A DNA stretch of 64,000 bases from Siphonodentalium dalli (GCA_032622095.1 CP136064.1:109914004-109978003); one strand, 5' to 3'. Counted from the stretch's first letter, positions 11,401 through 23,697 are shown. Notes: generated by a model not told the origin, from the sequence alone. Program-made: numbers and translations.

Positions 11401-11935
11401 CGTCCGTCCGTCCGTTAACATTTTTGGTTTCCGATTGATAACTCCAGTTCGGATTATTTGATCTGAACCAAAGTTGTTATGTGTATTTCCCAGCTAAAGA
11501 TACAGGCCAAGTTCGAATATGGGTTATGTCCAATTATTTTTACATGAGTTACGGCCCTTTTTCGACTTAGAATTTTACCGTCTGTTAACATTTTTGGTTT
11601 CCGACTGATAACTCCAGTTTGGATTATTTGATCTGAACCAAAGTTGGTATGTGTATTTCCCAGCTATAGATACAGGCCAAGTTCGAATATGGGTTTCGTC
11701 CAATTATTTTTACATGAGTTACGGCCCTTTTTCAACTTAGAATTTGACTGTCTGTTAATATTTTTGGTTTCCGACCGATAACTCCAGTTTTTATTATTTG
11801 AGCTGAACCAAAGCTGGTATGTGTATTTCCCAGCTAAAACTACATGCCAAGTTTGAATATAGGTTCTGTCTAATTATTTTTACATGAGTTATGGCCATTT
11901 TTCGACTTAGAATTTGACCACATTTTGGCATTGAA
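11401..11935 (+). repeat. Three tandem core units of P8 (about 175 bp each)
   Basis: Each unit begins near TTTTTGGTTTCCGA.TGATAA and ends ACGGCCCTTTTTCGACTTAG; the third is the most diverged. Confidence 0.75.
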
Positions 11936-12479
11936 ATTAGGGGTATATCAGATTTTCTTTAAATGTAAGCTCAAAGTATTATCTTATTTTGCGATAGTAC
12001 AATTCGAAATGGCTAAAGGGCGTATTTTGCCACGCCCTAGCGATGCTCTTGTTCAACTGATAGGAACCAAATTTTGTATGTGAGTTTCTCAAGTCAAAAT
12101 ACAGATCGAGTTCGAATATGGGTTTGATCCAGTACTTTTTAATGGGGTTATGGCCCTTTGATTATTTTATTCATCGCTAAAATTTATCAAAGATACACAG
12201 GTGGCACCGTCTAGATAATATCTAATAAATCAGTTTCACAATGCTATGGAGACATATATAGTATCCAGTTACAACGCCATGAAGTTCTCTCTCTTGTTAA
12301 CTAAGAATTGAACAGATTTGAGATTTGCTTACAATATATAACTGTAGCAGCTTACAGCTGTGGTATCAGTAAGAGAGACTAGAGATAATCTCTATTATTG
12401 ATAAAGAAATATGATATTCACTGCTGCACTTTAAAAGCTATCTGTTGTTTATTGCATTTCCATAGTGTGTTGACAGTGA

Positions 12480-13790
12480 CTTCTCAGGATTTATCAACTC
12501 CAACATACTAGTAGCTCCCTGGTCTTGCATGGATTTTGGGATTAAAATTAACCCATTCCATAGACACATGATATGTGATAGGCAGATATTAAATTATATC
12601 TTTCACTTTGAGCCAGGTTCAGTAAGGATTTCTTAAAACATTAGAGGAATTGTCTTATTTTGAAATTCCATCTGTTGCATTCGGGGTGCAGGATAATAAT
12701 AATGTTGCTTGTATTCTTGAGACTGACTTATTGTGTGGGCTTCTAAATCAATATACATGCATTTATAGACTATTTTGATGAGTTCATTAGTGTGATTAAG
12801 ATCAACCCCTTGTTATCTCATTTAATAACTCAAATATTTGTCATTGATTATATTATATTTCAAGTCATAGTTTATGATAACACACCCCCTAACCTGTATA
12901 GAGATGGTCATTTGGTGTAATTGCTTTAAAATATTAACAAAATTAACCCACCCATTCCATAGACATACAGTATGCTATCCAATGTAATGAATTTAATATC
13001 TTCAATCTCATATCCCACCTCTAGTTATATCATAATTATGCATTAAAGTATGTTATATCCAATCATTATCAATCATATTTTTACTCATTTTTTTTAATAT
13101 CTTTAACTGTTATGTATGGTTCTTCTGTCTGACTATGGACTGAGCTCTATAATACTATATATCTATTTTAAACTGACTTAATAGGTTGGAATCAAATGCC
13201 ATATCCATGTTCATATGGAAGGTGCCCAATAAGGCTTATGCCACTTGTGAACTTAAAGGTACTCAATCCGATTTGATGGTCCCCATATCATCAGATTCCA
13301 ACAACAATTCCGCTTCAGTTATCAGAATCGATTAATTGCCCAAAAATAATGCTAACCACAGTCCACTATAGTATAAAATTGCCCAAAACCTGTTATTTAT
13401 CAACATTTTGTACAATGAAATTATGCTGCTTTGTCATAAATTATATCTGACACAAAAAAGCCACTTGATTTTAGAGTTATCCATCTTCATCGACTTTCAT
13501 ACGGCCACTAAATATTCCAGGTGGTTAAAGATAATGGATTTAAAAAATTGATATCTGCTTACTCTGAATTTGATGAATGGGTTCCTCGATTTGAATAAAA
13601 TATTTGTTACCCCTGAAGCCAAATGAATAGTAAATGAGGGGTGCTTAATCGGATCGAGTAGCTTTAATAGTAAGGTGTGAATTGTTGAAAAGGTTGGTGT
13701 AAGGATTTATGAAAATAGCTAATCGTTATCGCCAAGGTATGGGTTAAACATCTGCCGATCGTGATCGGCCTCTCGTTAAAAATCTGAATT
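12480..13790 (+). mobile_element. Dispersed element P4, copy a, interrupted by T2
   Basis: Inverted counterpart of 35165-36900 (shared: AATTAACCCATTCCATAGACAC region, TGAGCCAGGTTCAGTAAGGA). The 3' end is the hairpin TGCCGATCGTGATCGGCCTC, again a HINE-like terminal stem. Contains the T2 insertion at 13253-13667. Confidence 0.6.
13253..13667 (-). mobile_element. TTAA-flanked element, family T copy 2
   Basis: TTAA at both ends; TTAAAGGTACTCAATCCGAT at the left and ATCGGATCGAGTAGCTTTAA at the right. Orientation of the body is opposite to copy 3. Confidence 0.7.
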
Positions 13791-14135
13791 GCAGTCAAAC
13801 AAGAACATTCCATGCTAGTTCTTGCAAACATATTTTAAGAATTACTATGGAGTGAAATAGCTATGTCTCTGGCTCTGCCCTTATTTGACTTTGTGATCCC
13901 ATTTTCACAAAGCTGTCACCCAAGGTAATTTCATACCAAATATAAGCAAAATAGGCCATTTGGTTCTTGCATAGAAGACATATCATGAATTGCTATGGAG
14001 AGAAAGCGTGATGTAGCTGGCCTTGCACCTACTTGACCTGGTGACCCTGATTGAACAAATCTGAATCACAAGCATCACCAAAGGAGCCTCAATATTAAAT
14101 ATGAGCTAAATAGAGCTGGTGGTTCTTTCAAAGAA
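13791..14135 (+). repeat. Core units of the ATGGCCCTGG pearl-like family, degraded
   Basis: Shares TTGACTTTGTGATCCCATTT and neighbouring sequence with 56215-56360; no terminal structures left. Confidence 0.5.
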
Positions 14136-14581
14136 CACTTTTCAAGTTTGCCAAATATGTTCTAGTGAGGTGGTGGATGTGGGAGTGTTAAATGTCCTGT
14201 TGAAAGATTTGAACAATACATATGATAGATTGTTGTTGTAATTGGGAATAATTACCTCCAACAGATCTCCAGGGAATGTTTATAAAAATGTCAGATTTCA
14301 CTTGACATGTGTAGGCATACCCCGCATACAGTTAGAGCCAAAGTAAATTCTTATTAATGATTCTCTGTCAAGAATTTGAGTAAATATTATTTTTGGGACC
14401 AGGGTGGCAGAAGCAGTGGACTTGAGTGAAGGGCCATGGGCACAACCTTCAGAAATGTAATGGCATTAGTTTTTCAATTTTCAAAAAATGTTAAACAATA
14501 TATATAATTGACCATGGAGTTAAATACAATTTTTTTTTTTTTTTTATAAATATTTTAATAAAAAACAATTTCACATTTGTT

Positions 14582-14975
14582 TTAAAGGTACTCAATCCGA
14601 TAAAACTCCTCTCAATTACTATTTTCTTGGCTTCGGGAGACAAAAATATTTGATTCGAGTCGAGGAAGCCACCCATCAAAGCTCAGATTTATTAGATATC
14701 AATTTTAGAAATCTATTATTTTTCATTATCGGGAATACTTTCTGTCCCAGAAGTTTTCCGAAAAAGCCGACCGACATACTCTCGATACTAAATTCCATTG
14801 AACAAAATGTTGCTATACAACACATTTTGGGCAATTATATACGATAGTTCATAGTCGTTAGCATTATTTTTGGATAATTAATCGATTCTGATAACTAAAG
14901 TGACCTGTGATAAAATTTTGTTGTTGTTGGAATCTGTTGAGATGGGGACCCTCTGATAGGATTGAGTACCTTTAA
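14582..14975 (+). mobile_element. TTAA-flanked element, family T copy 3
   Basis: TTAAAGGTACTCAATCCGAT to ATTGAGTACCTTTAA with TTAA at both ends; body with TTTGATTCGAGTCGAGGAAG. The ORF MIRVEEATHQSS is a chance frame also present in copy 5. Confidence 0.75.
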
Positions 14976-14984
14976 ATATTCTTT

Positions 14985-15545
14985 TATTTTTTAATATATA
15001 ATTTTTTGACTTTTTTTTTTTGGTTAAAGAGTTAAATATAAAAAAAATATATATATTTGGAGTTATGTCCCTGGCCCACATTTGACCCAGTGACCTGATT
15101 TGAACAAATCTGAACCCCAGTCGCCCAAGCTAGGATCCTTCATACCAAATATGAACCCATTTGGCCTAATAGAATTTGAGAAGAAGTCATTTTAAGAATT
15201 ATTATGGAGGGAAAGAGTTATGGCCCTGGCTTCGCAACTATTTCACCAACTTATTTGAGCAAATCTGAATGTGAGTCACCTAGGGAACATCCACACCAAA
15301 TATGAGACATTCGGTCTTATCGTTCTGAAGATGTTTAAAATAATTACAATGGTGGGAAAGAGTTATGGCCCTGGCTTCGCAACTATTTGACCCAGTGACC
15401 TCATTTGAACAAATCTGAATGAGAGTCACATAGGGAACATCCACACCAAATATGAACCCATTCGGTCATATGGTTCCAGGGGAGAAGATGTTTAAAGAAT
15501 TGTTGACGGACGGATGGATGACTGACGAGAAGTGATGACTATCAC
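14985..15545 (+). mobile_element. Pearl/HINE-like family P3, copy a (3' end eroded)
   Basis: Core units with ATGGCCCTGGCTTCGCAACT and CACACCAAATATGA, then GGACGGATGGATG and a decayed GTGATGACTAT tail. Confidence 0.6.
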
Positions 15546-16117
15546 TGTGTATATATATACGACACCGGATATTATGCAGGAAATTTACCAATTTTGTCCT
15601 CTTGACAGTATACCAACGTTAGAAATCTATCAAATTCATTTATAATGCGTAATAATTTTGACAAAGTTTCTCGTTGACTACGTTCGCTATACAAAGATCT
15701 TATTTGATTTATCGATGACGAGTTGAACAGTCCAACGCACACGGAGTACTGTTTAATGATAGTGCGTTCCTGCACGGGAAAATATCAATCATGAGAGCTA
15801 AAACGCCTATTATTTAATACCCCTCTTCAATTTTCTTGAGTCCTCAATGTGTTCCTGAAGAGATTGTACCAACGAAGAACGGGTGGGAATTTGTATGGAA
15901 ATTGTCAGTGCATCCGCACACAATCAGACTTAAACGTCAGGTGCTAGTGTACGGCGAATTACAAATTACAATATATTTACTGTCGTGCGAATTGGCGTTG
16001 TATTATCGCAAGCCAGAAACAAATCGTTAGCCCATAAATCGACATATACTGGGGTTTTTTTGTTGTTGCGATAAAGGTGAACAACTGAGATAAATACGAT
16101 TGACGGACTACATCAAT

Positions 16118-16980
16118 ATGGAGGGTTATTAGGGTCACAATCCTAACTTCACATTTTAATTCTAACTTAACATTTTAATTCTTATAGTTTAAAGGTACTC
16201 AACCCGATAAAACTCCTCTCAATTACTATTTCAATGGCTTCGGGGGTCAAAAATATTTGATTCGAGTCGAGGAAGTCACCCATCAAAGCTCAGATTTGTT
16301 AGATATCGATTTTAGAAATCTATTATTTTTCATTATCGGGAATTCTTTCTGGCCCAGAAGAATGTCAAAAATTCGTTATTTTTACCCACTTGATTATAGA
16401 GTTATCCATCCTTGTCTGTTTGAATAGAATTTTGGCGTAATATCTCGAGCAGGTTACCAAATTGACGGCAGTTATTGGTACTCATCTCGAGAACATAAGA
16501 ATTTTCAAAAATCAATATCTAATAACTCTGAGCTTTGTTTGATGGGTTCCTCGACTCGAATCAAATATTTTTTACCCCCAAAGCCAAAGAAATAGTAATA
16601 TAGGACCCTCTGATCGGATTGTTGTTGTTGGAATCTGTTGAGATGGGGACCCTCTTTACGGGTTGAGTACCTTTAATTCTAACTTAACATTTTAATTCTA
16701 ACTTAACATTTTAATTCTTATATTTTAATTATATTTACATTCTATTTACATTCTAGAAATATTTTAATTCCAACATTAGACCTTTTTGTAGTAGATTTTA
16801 AATATTAAAATGAAACTATTAAGTAAGTATGAATTAAAAGATTAAGTTAGAGCTAATAGAATGTTTCTAGAATGATTCTAGAATGTAAATAGAATGTAAA
16901 TAGAATTAAAATATAAGAATTAAAATGTTAAGTTAGAATTAAAATGTGAAGTTAGGATTGTGACCCTAATAACCCTCCAT
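16118..16980. mobile_element. 863-bp foldback element with 8-bp target duplication
   Basis: Terminal inverted repeats ATGGAGGGTTATTAGGGTCA ... reverse complement, continuing for at least 60 bp per arm as repeated TTCTAACTTAACATTTTAAT blocks. Flanked by identical ACATCAAT at 16110-16117 and 16981-16988. An 8-bp duplication is typical of hAT transposons, though the terminal sequence is not diagnostic. Contains nested element T4 in its left arm. Confidence 0.8.
16189..16676 (+). mobile_element. TTAA-flanked element, family T copy 4 (nested)
   Basis: Inserted in the left arm of the 16118-16980 element; TTAA on both sides. Its own arms pair: CAATTACTATTTCAATGGCT and ATTTGATTCGAGTCGAGGAA on the left have reverse-complement counterparts near 16540-16600. 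Confidence 0.8.
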
Positions 16981-16989
16981 ACATCAATG

Positions 16990-17990
16990 GTCAAATAACT
17001 TGTAGTCCGATACCTGCAGTTACTATTCGCTCGCTACAACGATTAAACGAAGTAATGTATAGTTTGTAAGGAGATCAATTGCTCCAGCTTGACTTGAAAT
17101 TTGTTGATATCTATAATATAAACTTATGAAGACCTTCCCCGATGCCACAGTTCCGCCGGAACCCGTATAATATTCAAATAGGGACGGTGGTAATTGCCCT
17201 TCTGCATGGGTTACATATTTCGCTGCTCTCAATTAACATTTCAATGTGAAACACTCCGGTAGGGTGATCAAATAGAAATTAAGAATAATCTTGCTCAAAG
17301 TTAATTATTTGTTACGAATATTAATACAAATTGACGATACACACCGTCATTCTTATATATTAAGTTAATTCTGATCATAAACTTGTGAACATGATCAATA
17401 TTCGTCTATATATAAATATTCATTTATAAATATATCATTCTAAAAATTGTGCCTATAATTCCTGTAGATATGGGCTTATGGATCCATCAAGGGGGTGGGG
17501 TCAGCAATGCGACTATTCTGCAGTTGTAAAACGGGCAGGTCCGTTGCACCCTGAACAAATGTCTGTTTTTAAAATTAGACATACATGTAGATTAATGTAG
17601 GTTGATTCTTGAATAGACATGGGGGTTATTCTGAAAAGACAAGTAACATTTTTTTTTGACATTGCGACGTATTTCACCAGATGGATAGCAGCGACCACAA
17701 ATGTTAATAGTGTGGTCCAAATGATCTTTATATGGAGCGCGGTGGTGTTGGGAGGGGGTGGGATCATTTTTTTGACAACATATTTTTTTTTAATTCGGTG
17801 AAAATACGTGCGTAGCTGCCAATGATTTCATCAGCAATGGCCTCCCCACATCATTCGTGCACTGCATGGGGTTGTGATGGCCTTCCTATTTGCAATCCAG
17901 CTCAATAATCCAGCAGATAACACACCACGTGTCCACACCGTGATGTCCGTGGCTCCGTGCAAAGCACCGATCACATGTATTGTGTGGATA
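16990..17990. other. No gene; part of a dispersed inverted repeat
   Basis: 17240-17325 is an inverted, about 85% similar copy of 33651-33735 (shared AATAATCTTGCTCAAAGTT). Otherwise only short unconvincing ORFs. Confidence 0.5.
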
Positions 17991-17995
17991 TATAA

Positions 17996-18510
17996 ATGGG
18001 ACAACTTGCGAATGCGGTTTTCATTCTGTCCGAAATGTCTTCATTGGAGATAGCACCCGTAGTGGAGTCTGTCCATGTGGATAACGAGACTACATGTGAG
18101 ATTTGCGGGTTTAAAACGAAATATAAATACAACTTGAAAATTCACAAATCAAGACGCCATGGAACCCTGCCAAATGCTACAGTAACAACCACACCAGAAG
18201 CAGACCACGTTTGTGGGAAGATTTACAAATCAAAGCCGGGTTTGTTTCTGCACAGGAAAGGGAAACATCTGAACGAGTTTATATAAGCATGAGTGCAGCG
18301 TGTGTGGGAATGGATACAACCAGACGACACAATTTAAATTCCAGTGTGCTTCCCATGTGGAACTGTCGCCGGAGAAGTGCGACAAACCTGGCTGTTCTGC
18401 TACACTTAAATCTGCAGGATCCAAGAGGCGCGTGACGTCAGTTCACGAATCGAATAATGACATTTCTTGTGATCGATACGGCACTCGTGTTGTCGCGGAA
18501 TGGTAGAACG
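17996..18510 (+). pseudogene. C2H2 zinc-finger pseudogene fragment
   Basis: First frame (17996-18286) holds a good finger, CEICGFKTKYKYNLKIHKSR followed by RH (C-x2-C-x12-H-x4-H), and a second degenerate one lacking its first Cys. A one-base shift near 18275 moves the homology to another frame, which reads YKHECSVCGNGYNQTTQFKF, then CDKPGCSATLK and HVTSVH-like remnants (VTSVHESNN), and ISCDRYG. The last finger is cut off by a hairpin element at 18473. C2H2 arrays usually bind DNA; this copy could not encode a full array. It could be a decayed host gene or a captured fragment. Confidence 0.65.
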
Positions 18511-18566
18511 AGAGGCGCTTGCGCCTCGAGTTCTATCCTTCCGCGACAGCACGAGTGCCGTATCGA
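18473..18566. repeat. 94-bp hairpin element
   Basis: Near-perfect inverted repeat: TCGATACGGCACTCGTG against CACGAGTGCCGTATCGA with GAGGCGC|TT|GCGCCTC at the tip. It interrupts the last zinc finger. Confidence 0.8.
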
Positions 18567-18569
18567 CAA

Positions 18570-20145
18570 ACCCATTTACACATCGTGTCGTTCTGTGTTT
18601 ATTACACACTTCGCGTCCTAGAATCCGTGCATTAAAAATACAGGATTAGAAGGTTTATTTAGGCTCATAAAGGCCATGTTTGTCATGTGTGATGATTCTT
18701 TTATTTAAATAGTTCCAGTTTCATGGTTGAGGCGAACGTCATTTTACGTCAACGAGATGCGTATGTAAATATGGAACAGCAATAACACTGTACTTCTAGG
18801 AACAAGCGTGTAATACATTTGGTTTCCATTATTTTTCAACAGAAAAAGGCCAAAATTGTATTAAATCGAATGTTGTAAATTGAAACCCTGAATACATCTT
18901 TAAACAATTTATGAAAAATTAGTCACATCCAAGCCACATTTTGCTTTTGTTACCCCAATCTCCAACACCATAACTTCTTACTCACAGGTCCTCAGAACAA
19001 AACTTGACATCACCCCAGTGACCGGGCAGTAATAGTTCATCCATATGATTAAGTATTACTGGGGTGGGGTCAAATTTTTTTTCTGCTGATCGATCTGCGT
19101 TCTGATAAACGTCGTCCCTATTCTTTATTCGATGATGAAAATGACATATATGGCCCATTTTCGAGAATGGTTCGGTTTCGCTGCACGTATCCTGTGGCTG
19201 TGTGGCTCGCCCCAAATACCCACTTTATGTGTACCCAACTTATGACGAGTTGCAACGGTTATAATCTTGGGGAACGGTTCTGATTCGCCCAATTTGACCC
19301 ATGTGTTCGGGTGTGGGGTATTTCGAGAAGGTATTCGGCGGGGGACCCAAACAATGGTATCAAATTGGTCGAAATCCGAACCGTTCTCGAAAATGGTCCA
19401 TATACTTACACCCATCTCGTGTGACCCCCCCCCCCCCCCCCCCCCACCCCACCAGGTGGCGGTGTTTCTATGGGGTGTTTGGTTGAGCCACCCACCCATG
19501 GGGTCAAATTGGCATTCTTTCGAATAGGAAATAAGTTCCAAGGGTGGGGGGGGGGGGGGGGGGGGGCTGTCATGTGAACACTTCGACTTGGCATAAAGGC
19601 AGGATATGAATTGTGTGTGCCATTAATGGTAGACCTTTTGGTCGGGTTATTTTGGAACACACTGTATTCTGCAAAACAATTTAATGTATATTACATTTGT
19701 GATTATATTGGCTAACATTCAATAGAACTCTCAAGCAAAACAATTACCAACACTTACTTTGTCTTAACGGTATAACATTCACCCTATCGATGCTTGTTCA
19801 GTCGCAAATTGAGCTGATTATGTCCATTAAAAAGGAATACAGATATTTCAGATTCAGGTAATCGTTATGTTTTGTATTTATTTCACAGCATCGTGACATG
19901 AAAGCGAACTCCTTCAACACTCATACTATAATTTCCATCATTATGATTCACAGGTTGCAGTATGTTATTTTAGTATGTCAAATCGACTGTCCCTATACGT
20001 TACGCATTTAATTCCATGTTTGTGGAGATATTAGCCAGACTCAACACAATTATGTAAAATAAAAGGCTACTAGACCACACGTCCCCCGAATAAGTTGGCT
20101 TTATTTGCCCGGGTTTTTTTTTTAGAAATAATTATGCGAACAATC
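18570..20145. other. No gene; two 21-nt homopolymers
   Basis: C21 at 19425-19445 and G21 at 19546-19566 with paired GGTTCGGATT-type repeats around them (several TTCTCGAAAATGG copies). The proline/glycine-rich ORFs are shadows of these runs. Nothing else recognised. Confidence 0.6.
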
Positions 20146-20149
20146 ATCA

Positions 20150-20645
20150 TATGTTTATGTAGAAAAAGGGCGATAGCTCAGACAAAAATCACCAGACCTG
20201 AACCATATTCAAACCTGACTTGAACAATGTGATGGATATTCCTCATGCATGTAAAGTATCATAGGGATTAGTTGGAATTATCCGGACAAGACGAAAATGG
20301 CAATTTATAGGTCGAAAAAAACGATCAAAACTAATAAACAAATCACCTGACCGGAACAATATTTGAACTAGACATCAATCTCAATGATGTAATGTTTAGT
20401 AGTCGTACAAAGTCTCGTTCCGATCGGATATTACTCATAGGAGTTATTATCCTGACAGCATGAATATAGCAATGTCTAAGTAAAATAAATGGCCATAAAT
20501 CTGAGGAAAAATAATCATCGGAATGAAACCATAACCATAATGTGACGGTTATTCCTCTTTGAAGTGTCGTTTCGGTCGGATAATTTGAGATGGAGTTAAC
20601 AGTCTGACAAGAAATCGGACGGACAGATGTGCGGACGAACAAACG
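20150..20645 (+). repeat. Pearl/HINE-like fragment P5
   Basis: Two to three diverged units of about 180 bp (CGTTCCGATCGGATA, TTTCGGTCGGATAAT) ending in CGGACGGACAGATG. No terminal hairpin identified. Confidence 0.45.
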
Positions 20646-20940
20646 CCGCTGATAGTCCTCTTGACAATATTAGGGACTGGGATCAACAATACAAACTTGA
20701 AAGTGAGGTTTTATAAAAAATAAATATATTTTCCGTTTTCTCTTTCTCTCCCTATATCTGCAGGCAAATTGTAATTCTAAACTGAACATCGACTTGCTAT
20801 TTTTATCGAGCTACATGTATAACGCAGATGTTAAAAATGTACTCCAGTTATTTACATTTATAACTAGAATGCACTCAGAGAGATGCCAACCTGCGCAAAA
20901 ATGTAATACAAAATAATTAAAAAAATAATTTCACTGTATT

Positions 20941-20969
20941 TTACTTAATTTAATTTAATTTAATTTAAT
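20941..20969 (+). repeat. (TTTAA)n microsatellite
   Basis: About five repeats of a TTTAA pentamer. Confidence 0.8.
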
Positions 20970-21012
20970 GTGAGCAAAAAAAGACAATTACAATCTTCAA
21001 TAATTTTATTTA

Positions 21013-21155
21013 GGGGATAACAGTGCACATGGTGTTTTGTGATTTCGGAAAGGTACATGGCGAATATACTGTGGCAAATTTAGTTAACGGGTATTTGCCA
21101 CAGTATATTCGCCATGTACCTTTCCGAAATCACAAAACACCACACTGTTATCCCC
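21013..21155. repeat. Foldback element, arms about 65 bp
   Basis: GGGGATAACAGTG...ATATACTGTGGCAAAT pairs with ATTTGCCACAGTATAT...CACTGTTATCCCC around a 13-nt loop (TTAGTTAACGGGT). One small arm difference near the outer end (CACATGG against CC). Non-coding. Confidence 0.85.
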
Positions 21156-21159
21156 ATTC

Positions 21160-22145
21160 TAATGCTCTTCGAACTTAAAAATGTTATTTAGACAAACAAA
21201 TGGCTCGTAATTGAACAACGAAATGTGCGGCCATAGAAAACACTCAGCCAATTCACGACTTTTTATTTTAAATTTAATGCGCTAGATAAAATATAGTACC
21301 CCAATTACCATCGCTCTTATCGTTAAAAATACTGATAAACATGAAAAATTGCCACCTCAAATAGAAATAAATATGCACAACAACTAGTTTCTGCATGTAC
21401 CTGATGTCTTTTTCAGATGTTTACCACTTACAAATTGCGGTTTTGATTTTACCGCGATCTTGAATTTGAATTGAAACAATGGGAAATTGTTTACTCAATG
21501 CGATGTATTTCACGCCGTGTCTGTCGCGGATTCATGTCAAGAAATTTGGTCAAATGATATCGAGACACTGACATTGGTGGGGTATAACGTTGTGGTGTTT
21601 TGAATTTTCTGAAAGTACATGTATACAAGGCGAATGTACTGACTCAATTTTCGACAAAAGCCACATCGCTGTTTTGTTTATATAGCAACGAGATAGTAAC
21701 GGAAGTCAGTGCCAAGGGCGTCAACTCTATAATCTACTCCGTAACGTCGCCGGCATGATTGTACTGCGTAAGGGTGACGTCATGGAGTGAAATCGGTAGG
21801 GTGACACCAACGAATCTGACTGATCGCCATACTGTTGCGCGAGCGCACGTAATGACACGAAGACATCCTTCGCATAGTTTGCCGCACATTTTATTTTACA
21901 TTTATAAAACCATTGTTGGCGTGCAGTTACTAACCAGTTCTGGTGTGTGAAGTCAGACTGTGTCTAAACTAAGACTGACTTCGAACATTAGTTAGTGGGA
22001 GGTCTGTAATCAATTATTATCATTAATGCTTATTTCAATGTTTGGCGCTTCTGGGAAACAAGTATCATAACCATCGCCAAATATGATAGTTTGTATTATA
22101 TTTAAAAGAGGACCTTCAAATGTATCATGCCAACTATATTTCTGG
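21160..22145. other. No recognisable feature
   Basis: Unique-looking intergenic sequence; short ORFs only, no repeat or splice structure identified. Confidence 0.5.
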
Positions 22146-22149
22146 TCGT

Positions 22150-22608
22150 TATCCCCCTCTGATTTTTTTTTAAATATTCTTTTATTTTTTAATATATCAT
22201 GTCTTTTCTTTTCTTTTTTGGTTAAAGAGTTGAATAATTTTATTTTTTTTTGGAGTTATGTCCCTGGCCCCACCCACATTTGACCCAGTGACCTCATTTG
22301 AACAAATCTGAACCCCAGTCACCCAAGGATCCGTCATACCAAATATGAACCCATTTGGCCTGATGGTATTTGAGAAGATGTTTAAAAGAATTACTATGAA
22401 GGAATAGAGTTGTGGCCCTGCTTTCTCAACTAATTGACCTGATGACTTCATTTGAACAAATCTGAATGTGATTCACCTAGGGAACATCCACACCAAATAT
22501 GAACCCGTTCCATCTTAGTTTTGGCGGAGAAGATGATTCTGGACGGACAGACGGACGAGGAGTGATGACTATAGCTCCACCGGAGACTTCGTCTCAGGTG
22601 AGCTAAAA
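22150..22608 (+). mobile_element. Pearl/HINE-like family P3, copy b
   Basis: Core units with TTTGAACAAATCTGAA, a GGACGGACAGACGGACGAGG tract, then the 3' palindrome TAGCTCCACCGGAGACTTCG with CTCAGGTGAGCTA, ending AAAA. Confidence 0.75.
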
Positions 22609-23481
22609 ATAGACAAACTAAGGGCTGCAAGTCGGATAACATATTTGGACAAACCTTGTTTTCGAATTCTATCGAGATATTTTGAGAGATCCATATACCA
22701 AATATAATGAAATTGGTCGACGTTAGATCAAGATATCTCTGGGCAGAATGTATTTTCTGTGTACAGCTACCGTACATAACAAAACTTACATAACAAAAAT
22801 TGTCAGCATCCATCAATAAACGGCTATGTATTTATATGTTTGTTGCTGCCCCCGCCAACCGTATCTCGCTATATCAACTCAAATTTGGCTGAATTATAAC
22901 CAAACTCCCAATCGGGATCATTGGTTTGATTCGGCTATCTTAGAAATTGGTCAATGTTCAGAATTGTGCCGAATGTCACATGTCCAGCCATGGTTGACTG
23001 AAATTATGGTTTTCATCACAGAATTGTGCTTAGCCGAAAGTGAGTCAACCAGGCTCTGAAAAATTTTCTGTACACATTCTCTCAAAAGAGGACCAAGTTA
23101 CATTGTTCCTATTTCTCTTTTATTATCCATATTATTTTGTGGTATGCGACAATGGGGTAAACACCTGGGAGACGGGATATTAAAAAAATACAGTTCAGTT
23201 TAGATGTATTACATTTTATTTTTCATCTTGAAAACAAGACAGTCATGATGAACACATTGACAAAAGTCAAGTCAACACATGAGAACATATTCATAAAGGA
23301 CATCTAAACTTTACATTATTCAAACCAATTAAAGATGCCTCATGAGTTCTTATTCAACTTGGTGCAAGATAACCCTTTCAAATGATACAGAATCGTCCTG
23401 CCAGTTTTTGCCAATTTCACAGCACAAACTGACATGTTTGCAAAACATCATATGGTCCCTTCCACAATTTACTTCAAATTA

Positions 23482-23697
23482 TTAACCCTTTCAGTGCCAA
23501 GTCCGATTTTTGTATCAACCCATATTTCCTTGATCATTTTTCAAATTTATTGATTATAATAATGTGATACATTGATGCAAAGATCTCAAAGAGCTCTTTC
23601 CGTCAATGTTGTCACATTATTATAATCAATAAATTTGAAAACTGATCAAAGAAATATGGGTTGATAAAAAAATCAGACTTGGCACTGAAAGGGTTAA
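23482..23697. mobile_element. piggyBac-like foldback MITE
   Basis: Flanked by TTAA on both sides and starting CCCTTTCAGTGCCAAGTC, with the reverse complement at the right end; arms extend about 90 bp. TTAA targets and CCCTTT ends are typical of the piggyBac superfamily. No ORF. Confidence 0.75.

Larger units (their letters stand above)
10883..12053 (+). mobile_element. Pearl/HINE-like family P8, nested in P9
   Basis: Starts TATACGCCCTTTTTGAAAAA with a short palindrome, followed by (GTCC)n; after the X1 insertion come three core units, and the 3' end is the hairpin GGGCGTATTTTGCCACGCCC followed by TAGCGATGCTCTTG. This hairpin-then-short-tail end is the Helitron-like signature. Confidence 0.7.
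10456..12170 (+). mobile_element. Pearl/HINE-like family P9, interrupted
   Basis: 5' hairpin GTTTACCCATACCATAGTAT...GGTAAAC, GTCC/GTCT microsatellite, then core units with ATCGAGTTCGAATATGGGTT and TTATGGCCCTTT. The third core unit is split by the P8 element (10883-12053): one half ends before 10883, the missing core sequence resumes after 12053. Confidence 0.7.
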
